From Streptomyces olindensis (lineage in GTDB: Bacteria > Actinomycetota > Actinomycetes > Streptomycetales > Streptomycetaceae), in contig JJOH01000108.1 of assembly GCA_000696115.1 (NCBI GenBank), positions 3,661 to 67,660 of the forward strand: DNA of 64,000 bases. Reading direction: 5' to 3'. The notes below the pieces were generated by a model. It saw only the letters and a list, made by a program, of their open reading frames with translations. It had not been told where the DNA came from and did not search any database. Position numbers and translations under genes: made by a program. This document shows, piece after piece, positions 52,481-60,696 of this stretch (its first letter is position 1; each line of letters opens with the position of its first letter).

Positions 52481-53818
52481 TCAGTCAGGGGGCAAGGACC
52501 CTGCTGCTCGGTTCAACGGCCCTGGCGCGGCCCCCTGGGCCCGGCCGGGGCCGCCGGCCGCCTGCTCCGGGAGGGGCGGCAGGCCGAGCAGGTCGCGGTA
52601 GCAGTCGTCGACGGCCGCGCACATCGCGCGGGGCGCGAAGGAGGTACGGACCCGCCGGCGGCCCTGCTGCCCCATCTCGGCGGCCTCCGCGGGATGGTCG
52701 AGCAGCCAGGTGACCGCCCGTGCCTCGCGCTCCGGGTCGGCGGGTGGCACGAGCAGGCCCGTGGCACCGTGCTCGACCAGATCGGGGACACCGTTCACAG
52801 CCGTGGCGACGACAGGGCGAGCGGTGGCCAGCGCTTCGGTGAGTGCCCGGCCGAGGCCTTCGTAGAGCGACGTCGTCACGAAGACGTCCAGCCCTGCCAC
52901 CAGCCAGGAGGCATCCGGCCGGTACCCGCCGAAGGTCACGTCGACATCCAGTTCCGCGGCGAGCCGCCGGACCTCGCCCTCCAGCGGCCCGTCGCCGATC
53001 ATGACGAAGGCGGTGCCCGGGTGATCGGCACGGATCGCGGCCGCCATGCGGATGAAGTCCCCAGGTGCCTTCTGGTAGTCGATCCTGCCGACGGTGCCGA
53101 CGAGGGGCTTGTCGCGCGGCACGCCCAGCTCATGGCGGGCGACCGGGTCGAAACGCTCGGGGATGTGCCCCAGATCCACGGCTGACGGCACGACATGGAC
53201 CCGGCCCGGCGGGGCCAGGCGCTCTTCGACCGCCTCCTGCGCCACGCGGGGCGCGACGGCGAGAAACCGATGCGTGAAGCGCCGTGTCGCACGCTCCAGC
53301 CAGCGGTACGCCGTCCGCCTGCGGCGGGACATGTACGGGTGGAAGCTGAAGCCGTGGAAGGTGTGCACCACCACCGGTGTGCGGCACAGCCGTGCGGCGG
53401 CCCGCCCCAGGAATCCGCCTTTGCCCGAGTGGGTGTGCACGACGGTGAACCGCTCGCGGCGCATGAGACGCACCAGCCTCCAGAGCACCAGAAGGTCCAC
53501 GGGGGTCAGGGTGTGACGGAATCCCGGCACCTGGACCGTGCGCAGTCCGGCGGCACGCGCCCGCTCCCAGAGGTCACCCCCCGGGACCCCGGCGATCCAC
53601 ACCTCGTACCGCTCGGGGTCCATTCCCTCTGCCGACAGCAGGGTGTTGCCACCCGCTCCCGCCGTGAAGCGGGTGATCACGTGAAGGACCTTGATGCGCG
53701 GCAGCGGCGGTGGTGTCGGCAGCGTCACCACCGGGGCCACCTGCGGGGGCGCGGCGGGCCAGCTTGCGGCTCCTGCGGCGGACCGCCCCGAGCCGGTCAC
53801 GAGCGTCCCCTTCGTCAT
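52481..53818 (-). CDS. Glycosyltransferase family 4-type (GT-B)
   Basis: A 445-aa protein from ATG at 53816-53818. After a 40-residue Pro/Ala-rich leader comes KVLHVITRFTAGAGGNTLLS (N-terminal glycine loop), VVHTHSGKGGFLGRAAARLC, VGTVGRIDYQKAPGDFIRMA and the donor-site motif TTSLYEGLGRALTEALATAR (EX7E). It should transfer a sugar from a nucleotide donor to a lipid-linked intermediate at the inner membrane face. It heads a six-gene minus-strand operon ending with the GH15 gene, and EPS element B lies 22 bp upstream. Confidence 0.9.
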   Translation of the reverse strand: MTKGTLVTGSGRSAAGAASWPAAPPQVAPVVTLPTPPPLPRIKVLHVITRFTAGAGGNTLLSAEGMDPERYEVWIAGVPGGDLWERARAAGLRTVQVPGFRHTLTPVDLLVLWRLVRLMRRERFTVVHTHSGKGGFLGRAAARLCRTPVVVHTFHGFSFHPYMSRRRRTAYRWLERATRRFTHRFLAVAPRVAQEAVEERLAPPGRVHVVPSAVDLGHIPERFDPVARHELGVPRDKPLVGTVGRIDYQKAPGDFIRMAAAIRADHPGTAFVMIGDGPLEGEVRRLAAELDVDVTFGGYRPDASWLVAGLDVFVTTSLYEGLGRALTEALATARPVVATAVNGVPDLVEHGATGLLVPPADPEREARAVTWLLDHPAEAAEMGQQGRRRVRTSFAPRAMCAAVDDCYRDLLGLPPLPEQAAGGPGRAQGAAPGPLNRAAGSLPPD

Positions 53819-53839
53819 GATCGACCACCGCCTCGGATG

Positions 53840-53863
53840 CGTATATTTACGACGTATACGTAC
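53840..53863. promoter_or_regulatory. EPS element B: tandem GTA-N4-TAC boxes in a divergent promoter
   Basis: GTATATTTAC (53841-53850), spacer GAC, GTATACGTAC (53854-53863). It lies between the glycosyltransferase operon (minus) and the methyltransferase gene (plus). Alignment with elements A and C gives CGTAyATwTACrnCGTAwAC. Confidence 0.72.
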
Positions 53864-53904
53864 ATCTTCACCTATCAGGCGCCACGGGTCAATCCATCAG
53901 AAGC

Positions 53905-53920
53905 TGGTCATATGTGACCA
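53905..53920. promoter_or_regulatory. Palindrome upstream of the methyltransferase gene
   Basis: TGGTCATATGTGACCA has perfect 6-bp arms (TGGTCA/TGACCA) around TATG and lies 27 bp before the methyltransferase ATG. It is a likely operator for a dimeric regulator. It has no copy at the other EPS promoters that I could find. Confidence 0.45.
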
Positions 53921-53947
53921 ACCGGAAGCGCGCCGGAAGGAACGCCC

Positions 53948-54910
53948 ATGGCCCTCGCCGACGTGAACGCGATCGAGCGTCTCCTGGTCTGCCCTCGTTG
54001 CCTGGCACCACTGCTGGCACGGCCCGGCGGCTTCAACTGCACCAGGCCCGACTGCCTCTACCACGCACCCCTGGCGTTTCCCGTCGCCGGCCGGTGGCCG
54101 GTCCTCGTCGACTTCGAGCGCAGCGTCGTCGACCGCGAGGCGCTCATCGCGACGTCCGGCGGCACGAACTCCCGAGGGGCGCGCCCCGCCGGCGCCGACG
54201 GACTTCCGGCGCCGCTGCGCCGCATCCTCAAACCGCCCAATCGCGCAGCGGCCCGGAACATCGATCTCCTGCTGCGCGGACTTCCCGGCCGCGCGTCGCG
54301 GCTGCTCGTCGTGGGTGGGGCCACCGTCGGCAACGGCGTGGGCGCGATCTACCGCGATCCGCACGTGCAAGTGATCGGATTTGACATCGTGGGCGGTCCC
54401 GTGACCCAGTTGATCGCGGACGCCCACCAGATTCCGCTGCCCCCGGCGAGCGTCGACGCGGTGCTCGTTCAGGCCGTACTGGAGCACGTACTCGATCCGC
54501 CCCGGGTTGTCGCAGAGATCCACCGGGTCCTGCGGGACCGTGGGCTCGTGTACGCCGAAACCCCGTTCTTGCAGCAAGTCCACGCCGGTGCCCACGACTT
54601 CACGCGGTTCACCGCGAGCGGCCACCGTTACCTCTTCCGCCGCTTCGAGGAACTCGCCTCCGGCCCCATCACCGGTCCGGGCACCCAACTGCTCTTGAGC
54701 GTCGACCACTTGGTCCGCGGACTGACTCGTTCGGCTCTCGCGGGCCGCGCGACGCGGGCGTTGCTGTTCTGGCTGAGCGCCCTGAACGCCTTGGTGCCCG
54801 AGCGCTACGCGATGGACGATGCCACCGCCTTCTACTTCCTGGGGCGCAAGCGGGACGGCGAGATGTCGGCCGCGGAGATCCTGACCTACTACCGCGGAGC
54901 ACAGTCCTGA
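53948..54910 (+). CDS. SAM-dependent methyltransferase with zinc-ribbon N-terminus
   Basis: A 320-aa protein from ATG at 53948. Cys15/Cys18 (LLVCPRC) and Cys31/Cys36 (FNCTRPDC) form a Trm112-like ribbon. A class I methyltransferase core follows: LLVVGGATVGNGVGAIY (SAM loop), VIGFDIVGGP, DAHQIPLPPASVDAVLVQAV and LEHVLDPPRVVAEIHRVLRD. It probably O-methylates a sugar of the polymer or its lipid-linked precursor. It stands alone on the plus strand, converging on an epimerase gene. Confidence 0.85.
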   Translation: MALADVNAIERLLVCPRCLAPLLARPGGFNCTRPDCLYHAPLAFPVAGRWPVLVDFERSVVDREALIATSGGTNSRGARPAGADGLPAPLRRILKPPNRAAARNIDLLLRGLPGRASRLLVVGGATVGNGVGAIYRDPHVQVIGFDIVGGPVTQLIADAHQIPLPPASVDAVLVQAVLEHVLDPPRVVAEIHRVLRDRGLVYAETPFLQQVHAGAHDFTRFTASGHRYLFRRFEELASGPITGPGTQLLLSVDHLVRGLTRSALAGRATRALLFWLSALNALVPERYAMDDATAFYFLGRKRDGEMSAAEILTYYRGAQS

Positions 54911-54924
54911 CGCCGCCTCGGCGA

Positions 54925-55872
54925 TCATAGGGAAGGCACCGGCTGACGCGCGGCGGCGGCCGCGATCATGGCCGCGAGACCGTCCCGTACGCCCGTCGAG
55001 GGCCGGAAGCCGAAGGCCTCACGGGCGACCGTGATGTCAGCGGCGGTGCGGCGGGCGTCTCCGGGCGCACGAGGTGCCCGCACCACACGTACGGAGGCGC
55101 CCAGCAGCCGAAGCAGCCCGATGACCTGATTCATCGTCACCTCGGATCCGCCTCCCACGTTCGCCACACCGCTCCACGAGGAGTACGCGGCGTCGCGCAT
55201 GGCGGTCACCACATCCGCGACGTAGGTGAAGTCCCGGCTCTGCTCACCGTCTCCGTACAAGGTGAAGGTCTGATGTGCGAGGGCCGCGGTGATCAGCCGG
55301 GAGAACGCCATGTCGGGTCGTTGCCCGGGACCGTAGACACTGAACAGGCGAAGGGAGACGGCGGGCACCCCGAAAGCGGTGCGATACGTCTCGCAGAGGT
55401 GCTCTGCGGCCAGTTTGGTCACGCCGTACGGAGACACCGGTCTGGGGCGCACCGCCTCTCCGGTCGGGTACGCCTCGGCATCCCCGTAGACCGAAGAGCT
55501 GGAGGCGTACACGAGCCGTGCCAGCTGTGTGGCGCGGGCCGTTTCCAGGACGCGCTGGGTGACGAGGATGTTGCGCTCCACGTAGACGGCGAACTCCGGT
55601 CCCCAGGACCCTCGTACGCCGGGCTGCCCCGCGAGGTGGAAGACCACGTCGGCATCGGCGAAGAGCGGCTCCAGCGGCACCGCCAGCAGATCGTCCTGCC
55701 GGAAGGTGAAACGGTCCCGGCCGAGCAGAGGGCGGAGGTTCTGCCGCTTGCGCACGGGGTCGTAGAAGTCCGTGAGGGCATCGACGCCCGTCACGTCGTC
55801 GCCGCAGGACAGCAGGTGTTCGCAGAGATGGGAGCCGATGAATCCGGCTGCCCCGGTCACGACGGCACGCAT
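54925..55872 (-). CDS. NAD-dependent epimerase/dehydratase, UDP-glucuronate 4-epimerase-like
   Basis: A 315-aa protein from ATG at 55870-55872. RAVVTGAAGFIGSHLCEHLL, GVDALTDFYDPVRKRQNLRP (the FYD pattern seen in UDP-glucuronate epimerases), YASSSSVYGDAEAYPTGEAV and SPYGVTKLAAEHLC (Tyr-x3-Lys) are visible. It probably interconverts UDP-glucuronate and UDP-galacturonate, using the Ugd product made nearby; UDP-hexose epimerisation is an alternative. Its start overlaps the sugar-transferase stop by 1 bp, forming a coupled pair. Confidence 0.86.
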   Translation of the reverse strand: MRAVVTGAAGFIGSHLCEHLLSCGDDVTGVDALTDFYDPVRKRQNLRPLLGRDRFTFRQDDLLAVPLEPLFADADVVFHLAGQPGVRGSWGPEFAVYVERNILVTQRVLETARATQLARLVYASSSSVYGDAEAYPTGEAVRPRPVSPYGVTKLAAEHLCETYRTAFGVPAVSLRLFSVYGPGQRPDMAFSRLITAALAHQTFTLYGDGEQSRDFTYVADVVTAMRDAAYSSWSGVANVGGGSEVTMNQVIGLLRLLGASVRVVRAPRAPGDARRTAADITVAREAFGFRPSTGVRDGLAAMIAAAAARQPVPSL

Positions 55873-56615
55873 CAGGATCGGCCTCCCTCGGTGCACCGCG
55901 TCACGTCACCGGCCGCCCCGGCGCAAGAACCCCGGGGCCGGTCCCAGGCGGCGGACAGGAGATACCACGGTGTGCGCGCGGCAAGGCGCAGCACCGTGAA
56001 GGGGGTGATGCGCGCCAGAAGCTCCGCGTCCATCGCGGCCCGGCGCGGGAGCATGACCTCGAGGTAGTACCTCTCCGGATCAGGCCTGCCGTCCAGCAGC
56101 GCCGCGTCGGAACGTGAGCGAAGCTGGCACGGCCCTGTGAGTCCGGGGCGGTGACGGAACACCCAGTGGTACTGGGGCGGGTAGCGGTGAGCCAGTTCGG
56201 CGGCCTCGGGGCGCGGCCCCACCAGCGTCATGTCCCCGCGCAGGACGTTGAACAGTTGCGGCAGTTCGTCCAGGCCGAAGCGCCTCAGCAGCCGGCCCGC
56301 AGCGGTCACACGGGGGTCTGACATTCCGGTGAGGCCGGGGCCCGCGGCGTCCTGCCGCATGGTGCGGAACTTGTAGAGAGTGAACTCGAGCGCCCCCTCC
56401 CCCATGCGCCGCTGCCGGAAGATCGCCGGTCCGCCGCTCGTGCTGCGCACCAGGACGGTCAGGACCAGCAGCAGCGGTGACAGAAGGACGAGCAGCACCA
56501 GCGAAACGACGACGTCCAGGGCGCGGCGCGGCACGGTGAGAGGCACCGGCGTCATGTGCGGGAGAACCTGCTGCTGCGGATGACCAGTGGTGTCCAGGTG
56601 ACCAGTGGTGTCCAT
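55872..56615 (-). CDS. Polyprenyl-phosphate sugar-1-phosphate transferase (WcaJ/PglC-type)
   Basis: A 247-aa protein from ATG at 56613-56615 with AAGGGA upstream. One hydrophobic helix (ALDVVVSLVLLVLLSPLLLV) leads to the catalytic domain: GGPAIFRQRRMG, FTLYKFRTMRQDA, RRFGLDELPQLFNVLRGDMT and LVGPRPEAAEL, the bacterial sugar-transferase signatures. It starts polymer assembly by moving a sugar phosphate onto undecaprenyl phosphate. It lacks the long N-terminal membrane region of WcaJ, so it is the short PglC-like type. An in-frame 18-bp tandem duplication encodes the repeated DTTGH at its N-terminus. Confidence 0.93.
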   Translation of the reverse strand: MDTTGHLDTTGHPQQQVLPHMTPVPLTVPRRALDVVVSLVLLVLLSPLLLVLTVLVRSTSGGPAIFRQRRMGEGALEFTLYKFRTMRQDAAGPGLTGMSDPRVTAAGRLLRRFGLDELPQLFNVLRGDMTLVGPRPEAAELAHRYPPQYHWVFRHRPGLTGPCQLRSRSDAALLDGRPDPERYYLEVMLPRRAAMDAELLARITPFTVLRLAARTPWYLLSAAWDRPRGSCAGAAGDVTRCTEGGRS

Positions 56616-56643
56616 GGGGGTGTCCCTTCATTGACTGCCGTCG

Positions 56644-57705
56644 TCATGACGCCGCCGCGGGAAGTTCCAGAGCCGCCGTCCAGCGGGACAGCCAGGCGTC
56701 GTAGGAGTACCGCCGTCTCACGACGGCCCGGGCACCGTGCCCCAGCCGCTCCCGGACGGCGTCCGAGCCGTCCAGCAGCCCCAGGATCGCTTCGGTCCAT
56801 TCACCGTCGTCGCGGGCGGCCGGCATCCGGAACCGGCGCAGGATGTCGGCGTTCACCCCGAGGGGGCTGGCTACCGACGGCACACCCGCGGCGCCGTACT
56901 GGAGCAGCTTGTAGCCGCACTTGCCCAGGCTGTAACGGGTCGCCGGCAGGGGCATCAGGCCGATGTCGATGCCGGACAGCACGGTTCGCTCGGTGTGCGG
57001 GCTCCAGGCGACCCGGTCGACGAAGGCCTCCAAGCGGCCGAGTGAGCGCCGTGTCGTGCCGACGAGCGTCAGGCGGGCGCCGCTGCGCCGGTGGATCTCT
57101 TCGAGCGCTCCGGCCATCAGGAGCAGGTACGCCTCGTTGTCGCGCGAGCCGATCCAGCCGAGCCGCGGTGGGTCATGCAGGGCGTAAGAGGTCTTTGGCG
57201 CGTAGTCCTCCGGCTCCACGCAACTGGGGATCACCACGACGTCGCGATGGTGGTGCGCGGCCCAGTCCCCGAGGATGTCGTTGCCCGCGATGACACGGTC
57301 GGCGTGGTGCACGGCCGCCCGCGCCTTGGCGGCCTTGGGCGCCAGCCTGCGCGCCAGACCGCCGTCTTGGTCCCACTGGAGGGCGTCGTCGAAGTCGTAC
57401 ACGGCGAACTCCGCGCTCGAGAGCAGGCGCCGCTCCCACCAGCCGCGGCTGAGCGGGGATGCCTCCCGGTGCAGCAGCAGGCGCCTCGGGCGCGCGGTGG
57501 CGAGCCGGTGCAGGCGCAGTTCCGCCCGTGCCACGGCCAGGGGATGGCGGGCCAGACGGGAGGGCGCGGCGTCGGCCAGCGAGGCGTAGGCGCTCACGGT
57601 GAAGTCCGCGTCGACGCGGTCCAGCCATTCGAAGACACGGACCCGTGAGCTGCCGGCTCTGCGGCTGTAGGGAGTGACCGCGCAGTGGCTCGGATGACGG
57701 TCCAT
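56644..57705 (-). CDS. Glycosyltransferase (GT-B fold)
   Basis: A 353-aa protein from ATG at 57703-57705. AVYDFDDALQWDQDGGLARR, ADRVIAGNDILGDWAAHHHR, VVVIPSCVEPEDYAP, RLGWIGSRDNEAYLLLMAGA and the C-terminal GKCGYKLLQYGAAGVPSVAS resemble GT1/GT4 glycosyltransferases of polysaccharide clusters. The donor and acceptor are unknown. It lies 28 bp upstream of the sugar-transferase gene, heads that three-gene operon, and has EPS element C 31 bp upstream. Confidence 0.84.
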   Translation of the reverse strand: MDRHPSHCAVTPYSRRAGSSRVRVFEWLDRVDADFTVSAYASLADAAPSRLARHPLAVARAELRLHRLATARPRRLLLHREASPLSRGWWERRLLSSAEFAVYDFDDALQWDQDGGLARRLAPKAAKARAAVHHADRVIAGNDILGDWAAHHHRDVVVIPSCVEPEDYAPKTSYALHDPPRLGWIGSRDNEAYLLLMAGALEEIHRRSGARLTLVGTTRRSLGRLEAFVDRVAWSPHTERTVLSGIDIGLMPLPATRYSLGKCGYKLLQYGAAGVPSVASPLGVNADILRRFRMPAARDDGEWTEAILGLLDGSDAVRERLGHGARAVVRRRYSYDAWLSRWTAALELPAAAS

Positions 57706-57735
57706 GGCTTCACATTCCACGCTCGACGCTGATAT

Positions 57736-57760
57736 CGTACATTTACGCCGTAAACCAAAA
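57736..57760. promoter_or_regulatory. EPS element C in the divergent glycosyltransferase / chain-length-regulator promoter
   Basis: GTACATTTAC (57737-57746), spacer GCC, then GTAAACCAAA (57750-57759), in which the second box is degenerate at its TAC end. It lies between minus- and plus-strand EPS operons, like element B. Confidence 0.68.
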
Positions 57761-57817
57761 TATGCCTTGTCGTCCACCTGTGAGTCAAGGCGGCCGTCCG
57801 GACGGATGGAGGGTTCC

Positions 57818-59263
57818 ATGGACCTCCGGGAATTCATCGACGTGCTGCGCCGGCGGTGGAGAATCGTCATGGCGTGCGGCCTGCTGGGACTGGCCGCGGC
57901 CGTCGCCGTGACAGTCATGACGCCACCCACGTACACGGCGAAGGCGCAGCTGTTCGTCGCCACCAATGACAAGGACAGCGCCGACGCCTACGCGGGCGGT
58001 CTGTTCACCCAGCAGCGGGTGAAGTCGTACACGAGGATCGCGAACAGCCCCACGGTGCTCGAGGCCGTCATCGCCGAGTTGGACCTGAAGACCACGACCG
58101 GGCAACTCGCGAAGAAGATCAGCGCGCAGGCGCCACTCGACACGACCCTGGTCGACATCCGGGTACAGGAAAGGTCCGCCGCACGCGCACAGGCGATCGC
58201 CGACGAGACCGCCGTCCAGTTCACGAAATACATCGACAGCATCGAGAAGGCGGCCAGCGACGCGCCACCCGTGATCAAGGCCAGCGTCGTCGGTGAGCCC
58301 GGGCCGCCGTCGGCGCCCACGAGCCCGCGTCCGGCGCTGAACCTGGCGATCGGGCTGCTCTGCGGTCTCGTCGTCGGTATCACCGGCGCCGTACTGCGTC
58401 AGTCACTCGACACCACCGTCCGATCGGCTGGCGACGTCCGCCGCCGCCTGGGTCTCCCGGAGGTGGGCGCACTGCCGAAACCCGTCCGGCGAGGCGCTCA
58501 CACCGGCCCGGTCGCCGGCGGAACGCCCCGGGACGAGGCGCTGAGCCAGCTTCGCGCCCGTCTTCCCTCCTCCTCCTCCGACGGGCGCGTGCCGAGTTCG
58601 CTGCTGATCGCGAGCGCCCTGCCCCGCGAGGGCAGGACCGCGACCGCCCTCGACCTGGCGGTCAACGTCGCGCGGACCGGCCGGCGCGTTGTCCTCGTCG
58701 AGGCGGATCTACGCCGACCGCAGCTGGCTCGGACACTCGGCCTGACCGGAACAGCCGGACTGGCGGACGTCCTCACCGGTGAGGCACCACTCGACGGCGC
58801 CCTCCAGAGCTGGGGCGACGGGCTGCTGCGGGTGCTGGCAGCCGGCACTCCAGCACCGGATCCCAGCGCACTGCTCTCGTCTCCGCGCATGGCGCAGCTG
58901 CTGCGGACTCTCGAGTCCGACGCGGATCTCGTGGTGCTGGACAGCCCTCCGTTGCTCCCCTACGCCGATGCGGCGATCCTCGCCCCGGCGACCGAGGCCG
59001 TGCTCCTCGTCCTCCGGGCCGGCAAGATCCGCTACGGCCTGGCGCACCGTGCGCTCGAAAGCCTGACCTCCGTCCACGCGCGCGTGATGGGTGCCGTTCT
59101 CACCGGCGTGCCCGCCGAGAGATTCCCCGGACGGCGCCCTGGCAGCGAGGCGAGGGAGCGAAGCCACGCTCCGGTCTCCGACCGCCGGCCGGCGCCGGTT
59201 CCCGACGGCGAACCGGGACGGGTGTCCGCTGGTGTCCGTTCCCCGGCCGGGCACCGCCGTTAG
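57818..59263 (+). CDS. Wzz chain-length regulator fused to BY-kinase-like ATPase
   Basis: A 481-aa protein from ATG at 57818 with GGAGGG upstream. The Wzz domain has MDLREFIDVLRRRWRIVMAC with transmembrane helix 1, a periplasmic-side region of about 140 residues and transmembrane helix 2 (ALNLAIGLLCGLVVGITGAV). The cytoplasmic ATPase has LLIASALPREGRTATALDLA where a BY-kinase has GEGKTT, so the Walker A Lys is Arg. VVLVEADLRRP (Walker A') and DADLVVLDSPPLLPYADAA (Walker B) are kept. There is no tyrosine cluster at the C-terminus. It should set polymer length; kinase activity is doubtful. Confidence 0.9.
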   Translation: MDLREFIDVLRRRWRIVMACGLLGLAAAVAVTVMTPPTYTAKAQLFVATNDKDSADAYAGGLFTQQRVKSYTRIANSPTVLEAVIAELDLKTTTGQLAKKISAQAPLDTTLVDIRVQERSAARAQAIADETAVQFTKYIDSIEKAASDAPPVIKASVVGEPGPPSAPTSPRPALNLAIGLLCGLVVGITGAVLRQSLDTTVRSAGDVRRRLGLPEVGALPKPVRRGAHTGPVAGGTPRDEALSQLRARLPSSSSDGRVPSSLLIASALPREGRTATALDLAVNVARTGRRVVLVEADLRRPQLARTLGLTGTAGLADVLTGEAPLDGALQSWGDGLLRVLAAGTPAPDPSALLSSPRMAQLLRTLESDADLVVLDSPPLLPYADAAILAPATEAVLLVLRAGKIRYGLAHRALESLTSVHARVMGAVLTGVPAERFPGRRPGSEARERSHAPVSDRRPAPVPDGEPGRVSAGVRSPAGHRR

Positions 59264-59280
59264 GCACAGGGAGGCTCCGC

Positions 59281-60696
59281 ATGTCGCAGGAGCAGTCCAG
59301 CTCGGTGCTGATCATCGGCCTCCTGTCCCTGCTGGCCCTGATCCCGTGGGCGGCAGCCTTCCTCAGGGCCCGCACCTTCAGGGACTGGGACCTCACCGCG
59401 ACTCTGGTCCTGCTGGTCGGAGTGCTGGCCAACGTGGACGCCGCGGCGTATGTGATCGGCTCGGGCCGGCAGGAGCAACTTGACCCCCTGGGCCGCACCG
59501 TGATCGGTTCGCCGGGGTGGGTGCACCAGATCGCCGTGGTCTCCAACGGCTTGCTGCTGGGCGTATGTGTGGCCTTCGTCCTCTACCGGCTGCTGGTCGC
59601 ACGCGCCCGGATCAACGCCGCACCGCTCATCGCCTTCACGATCGTCCTGGCCCTCGGAGCGTCCGACGGCCTCAACGGTCAGCCCCTGTGGAGTCCCAGA
59701 CAGCTCACGCTGCTGGCGGCCCTGCTCGCGGCAGCGGTCGGGCGTCCAGGACGCTCGGCGCTCCTTGGTGGCACCGCCGTCGCCATGGTGTACACCACGA
59801 TGGGCGGGATCCAGGCGCTCATGGAACCGGCCGACGTCCTACGCCCCTGCCGCGCCGACAACGCGTGCAGTGTTCTCGGAATCCACTACGCGGGCGTCTT
59901 CACCAACGAGAACATCCTGGGCCTGATGCTGCTCCTGTGCATCCCCTTCGCCTGGCTGAGTCTGCGCGGCACGGTACGGATCGTCCTGGCGTGCTACCTC
60001 GCCTTTCTCGCGGCCGCCACAGGGAGTGTGCTCGCCGGAACAGCGGCGGTCGCCACCGTGGTACTGCTGGCCGTGCTGCGTCCCCGACTCCGTGACGAGG
60101 AGACCCGAGGGGTCGCACGCGGTATGCCCGGACGCAGCCTCCTGGCCGTGTCCGTCCTTCTCCCCGCAGCCGTCCTCGGTGTCGTCGTGCCGCTCCGTCA
60201 TGCGATGTTCGGCGACCTGAGGCTGCGTGCCTCCATCTGGGACATGGCGAAGGAGGAGTGGGCCGACTCACCACTGGTCGGGTACGGGGGCAAGGCCTGG
60301 TCGGCCAAGTACCCGCAGGGCGAGATTCCCGCCGCCGTCTCGCCCTCCCTGCACAACGAATGGATCGACGTGGCGTACGCCGGCGGCCTCATCGGAGCCG
60401 TTCTCCTCCTCATCCTGCTGGCATATCTCGTCTTCCGGGACGGAACCAGGGGAATACCCACCATTGCCTGCGTCCTGTTCCCCGTTCTGCTGAGCTCGGT
60501 CATGGAACGCCCGTGGGCCTTCGGCATCAGCAATGCGTTGACGTTCACCCTCCTTGCGGCCACGCTCGTCCCGACCGGTACGCGCGGGAGCACGACGACG
60601 CATGCGCCGGAGACATCCGTATCCCAGGGGCGAGTGCCTCCGGTCGGCACGCGTCACGAAACGCCTTGCTTCGACAGGTCAAGGGCTCGCAGATAA
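59281..60696 (+). CDS. O-antigen polymerase/ligase-like membrane protein
   Basis: A 471-aa protein from ATG at 59281, 17 bp after the Wzz gene. About eleven to twelve transmembrane helices and the Wzy/WaaL-like loop (HNEWIDVAYAGGLIGAVLLL, preceded by WADSPLVGYGGKAW) suggest the enzyme that polymerises lipid-linked repeat units outside the membrane. FTNENILGLMLLLCIPFAWL is also typical. The last 40 residues are polar and basic and overlap the opposing epimerase gene by 43 bp. Confidence 0.85.
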   Translation: MSQEQSSSVLIIGLLSLLALIPWAAAFLRARTFRDWDLTATLVLLVGVLANVDAAAYVIGSGRQEQLDPLGRTVIGSPGWVHQIAVVSNGLLLGVCVAFVLYRLLVARARINAAPLIAFTIVLALGASDGLNGQPLWSPRQLTLLAALLAAAVGRPGRSALLGGTAVAMVYTTMGGIQALMEPADVLRPCRADNACSVLGIHYAGVFTNENILGLMLLLCIPFAWLSLRGTVRIVLACYLAFLAAATGSVLAGTAAVATVVLLAVLRPRLRDEETRGVARGMPGRSLLAVSVLLPAAVLGVVVPLRHAMFGDLRLRASIWDMAKEEWADSPLVGYGGKAWSAKYPQGEIPAAVSPSLHNEWIDVAYAGGLIGAVLLLILLAYLVFRDGTRGIPTIACVLFPVLLSSVMERPWAFGISNALTFTLLAATLVPTGTRGSTTTHAPETSVSQGRVPPVGTRHETPCFDRSRARR

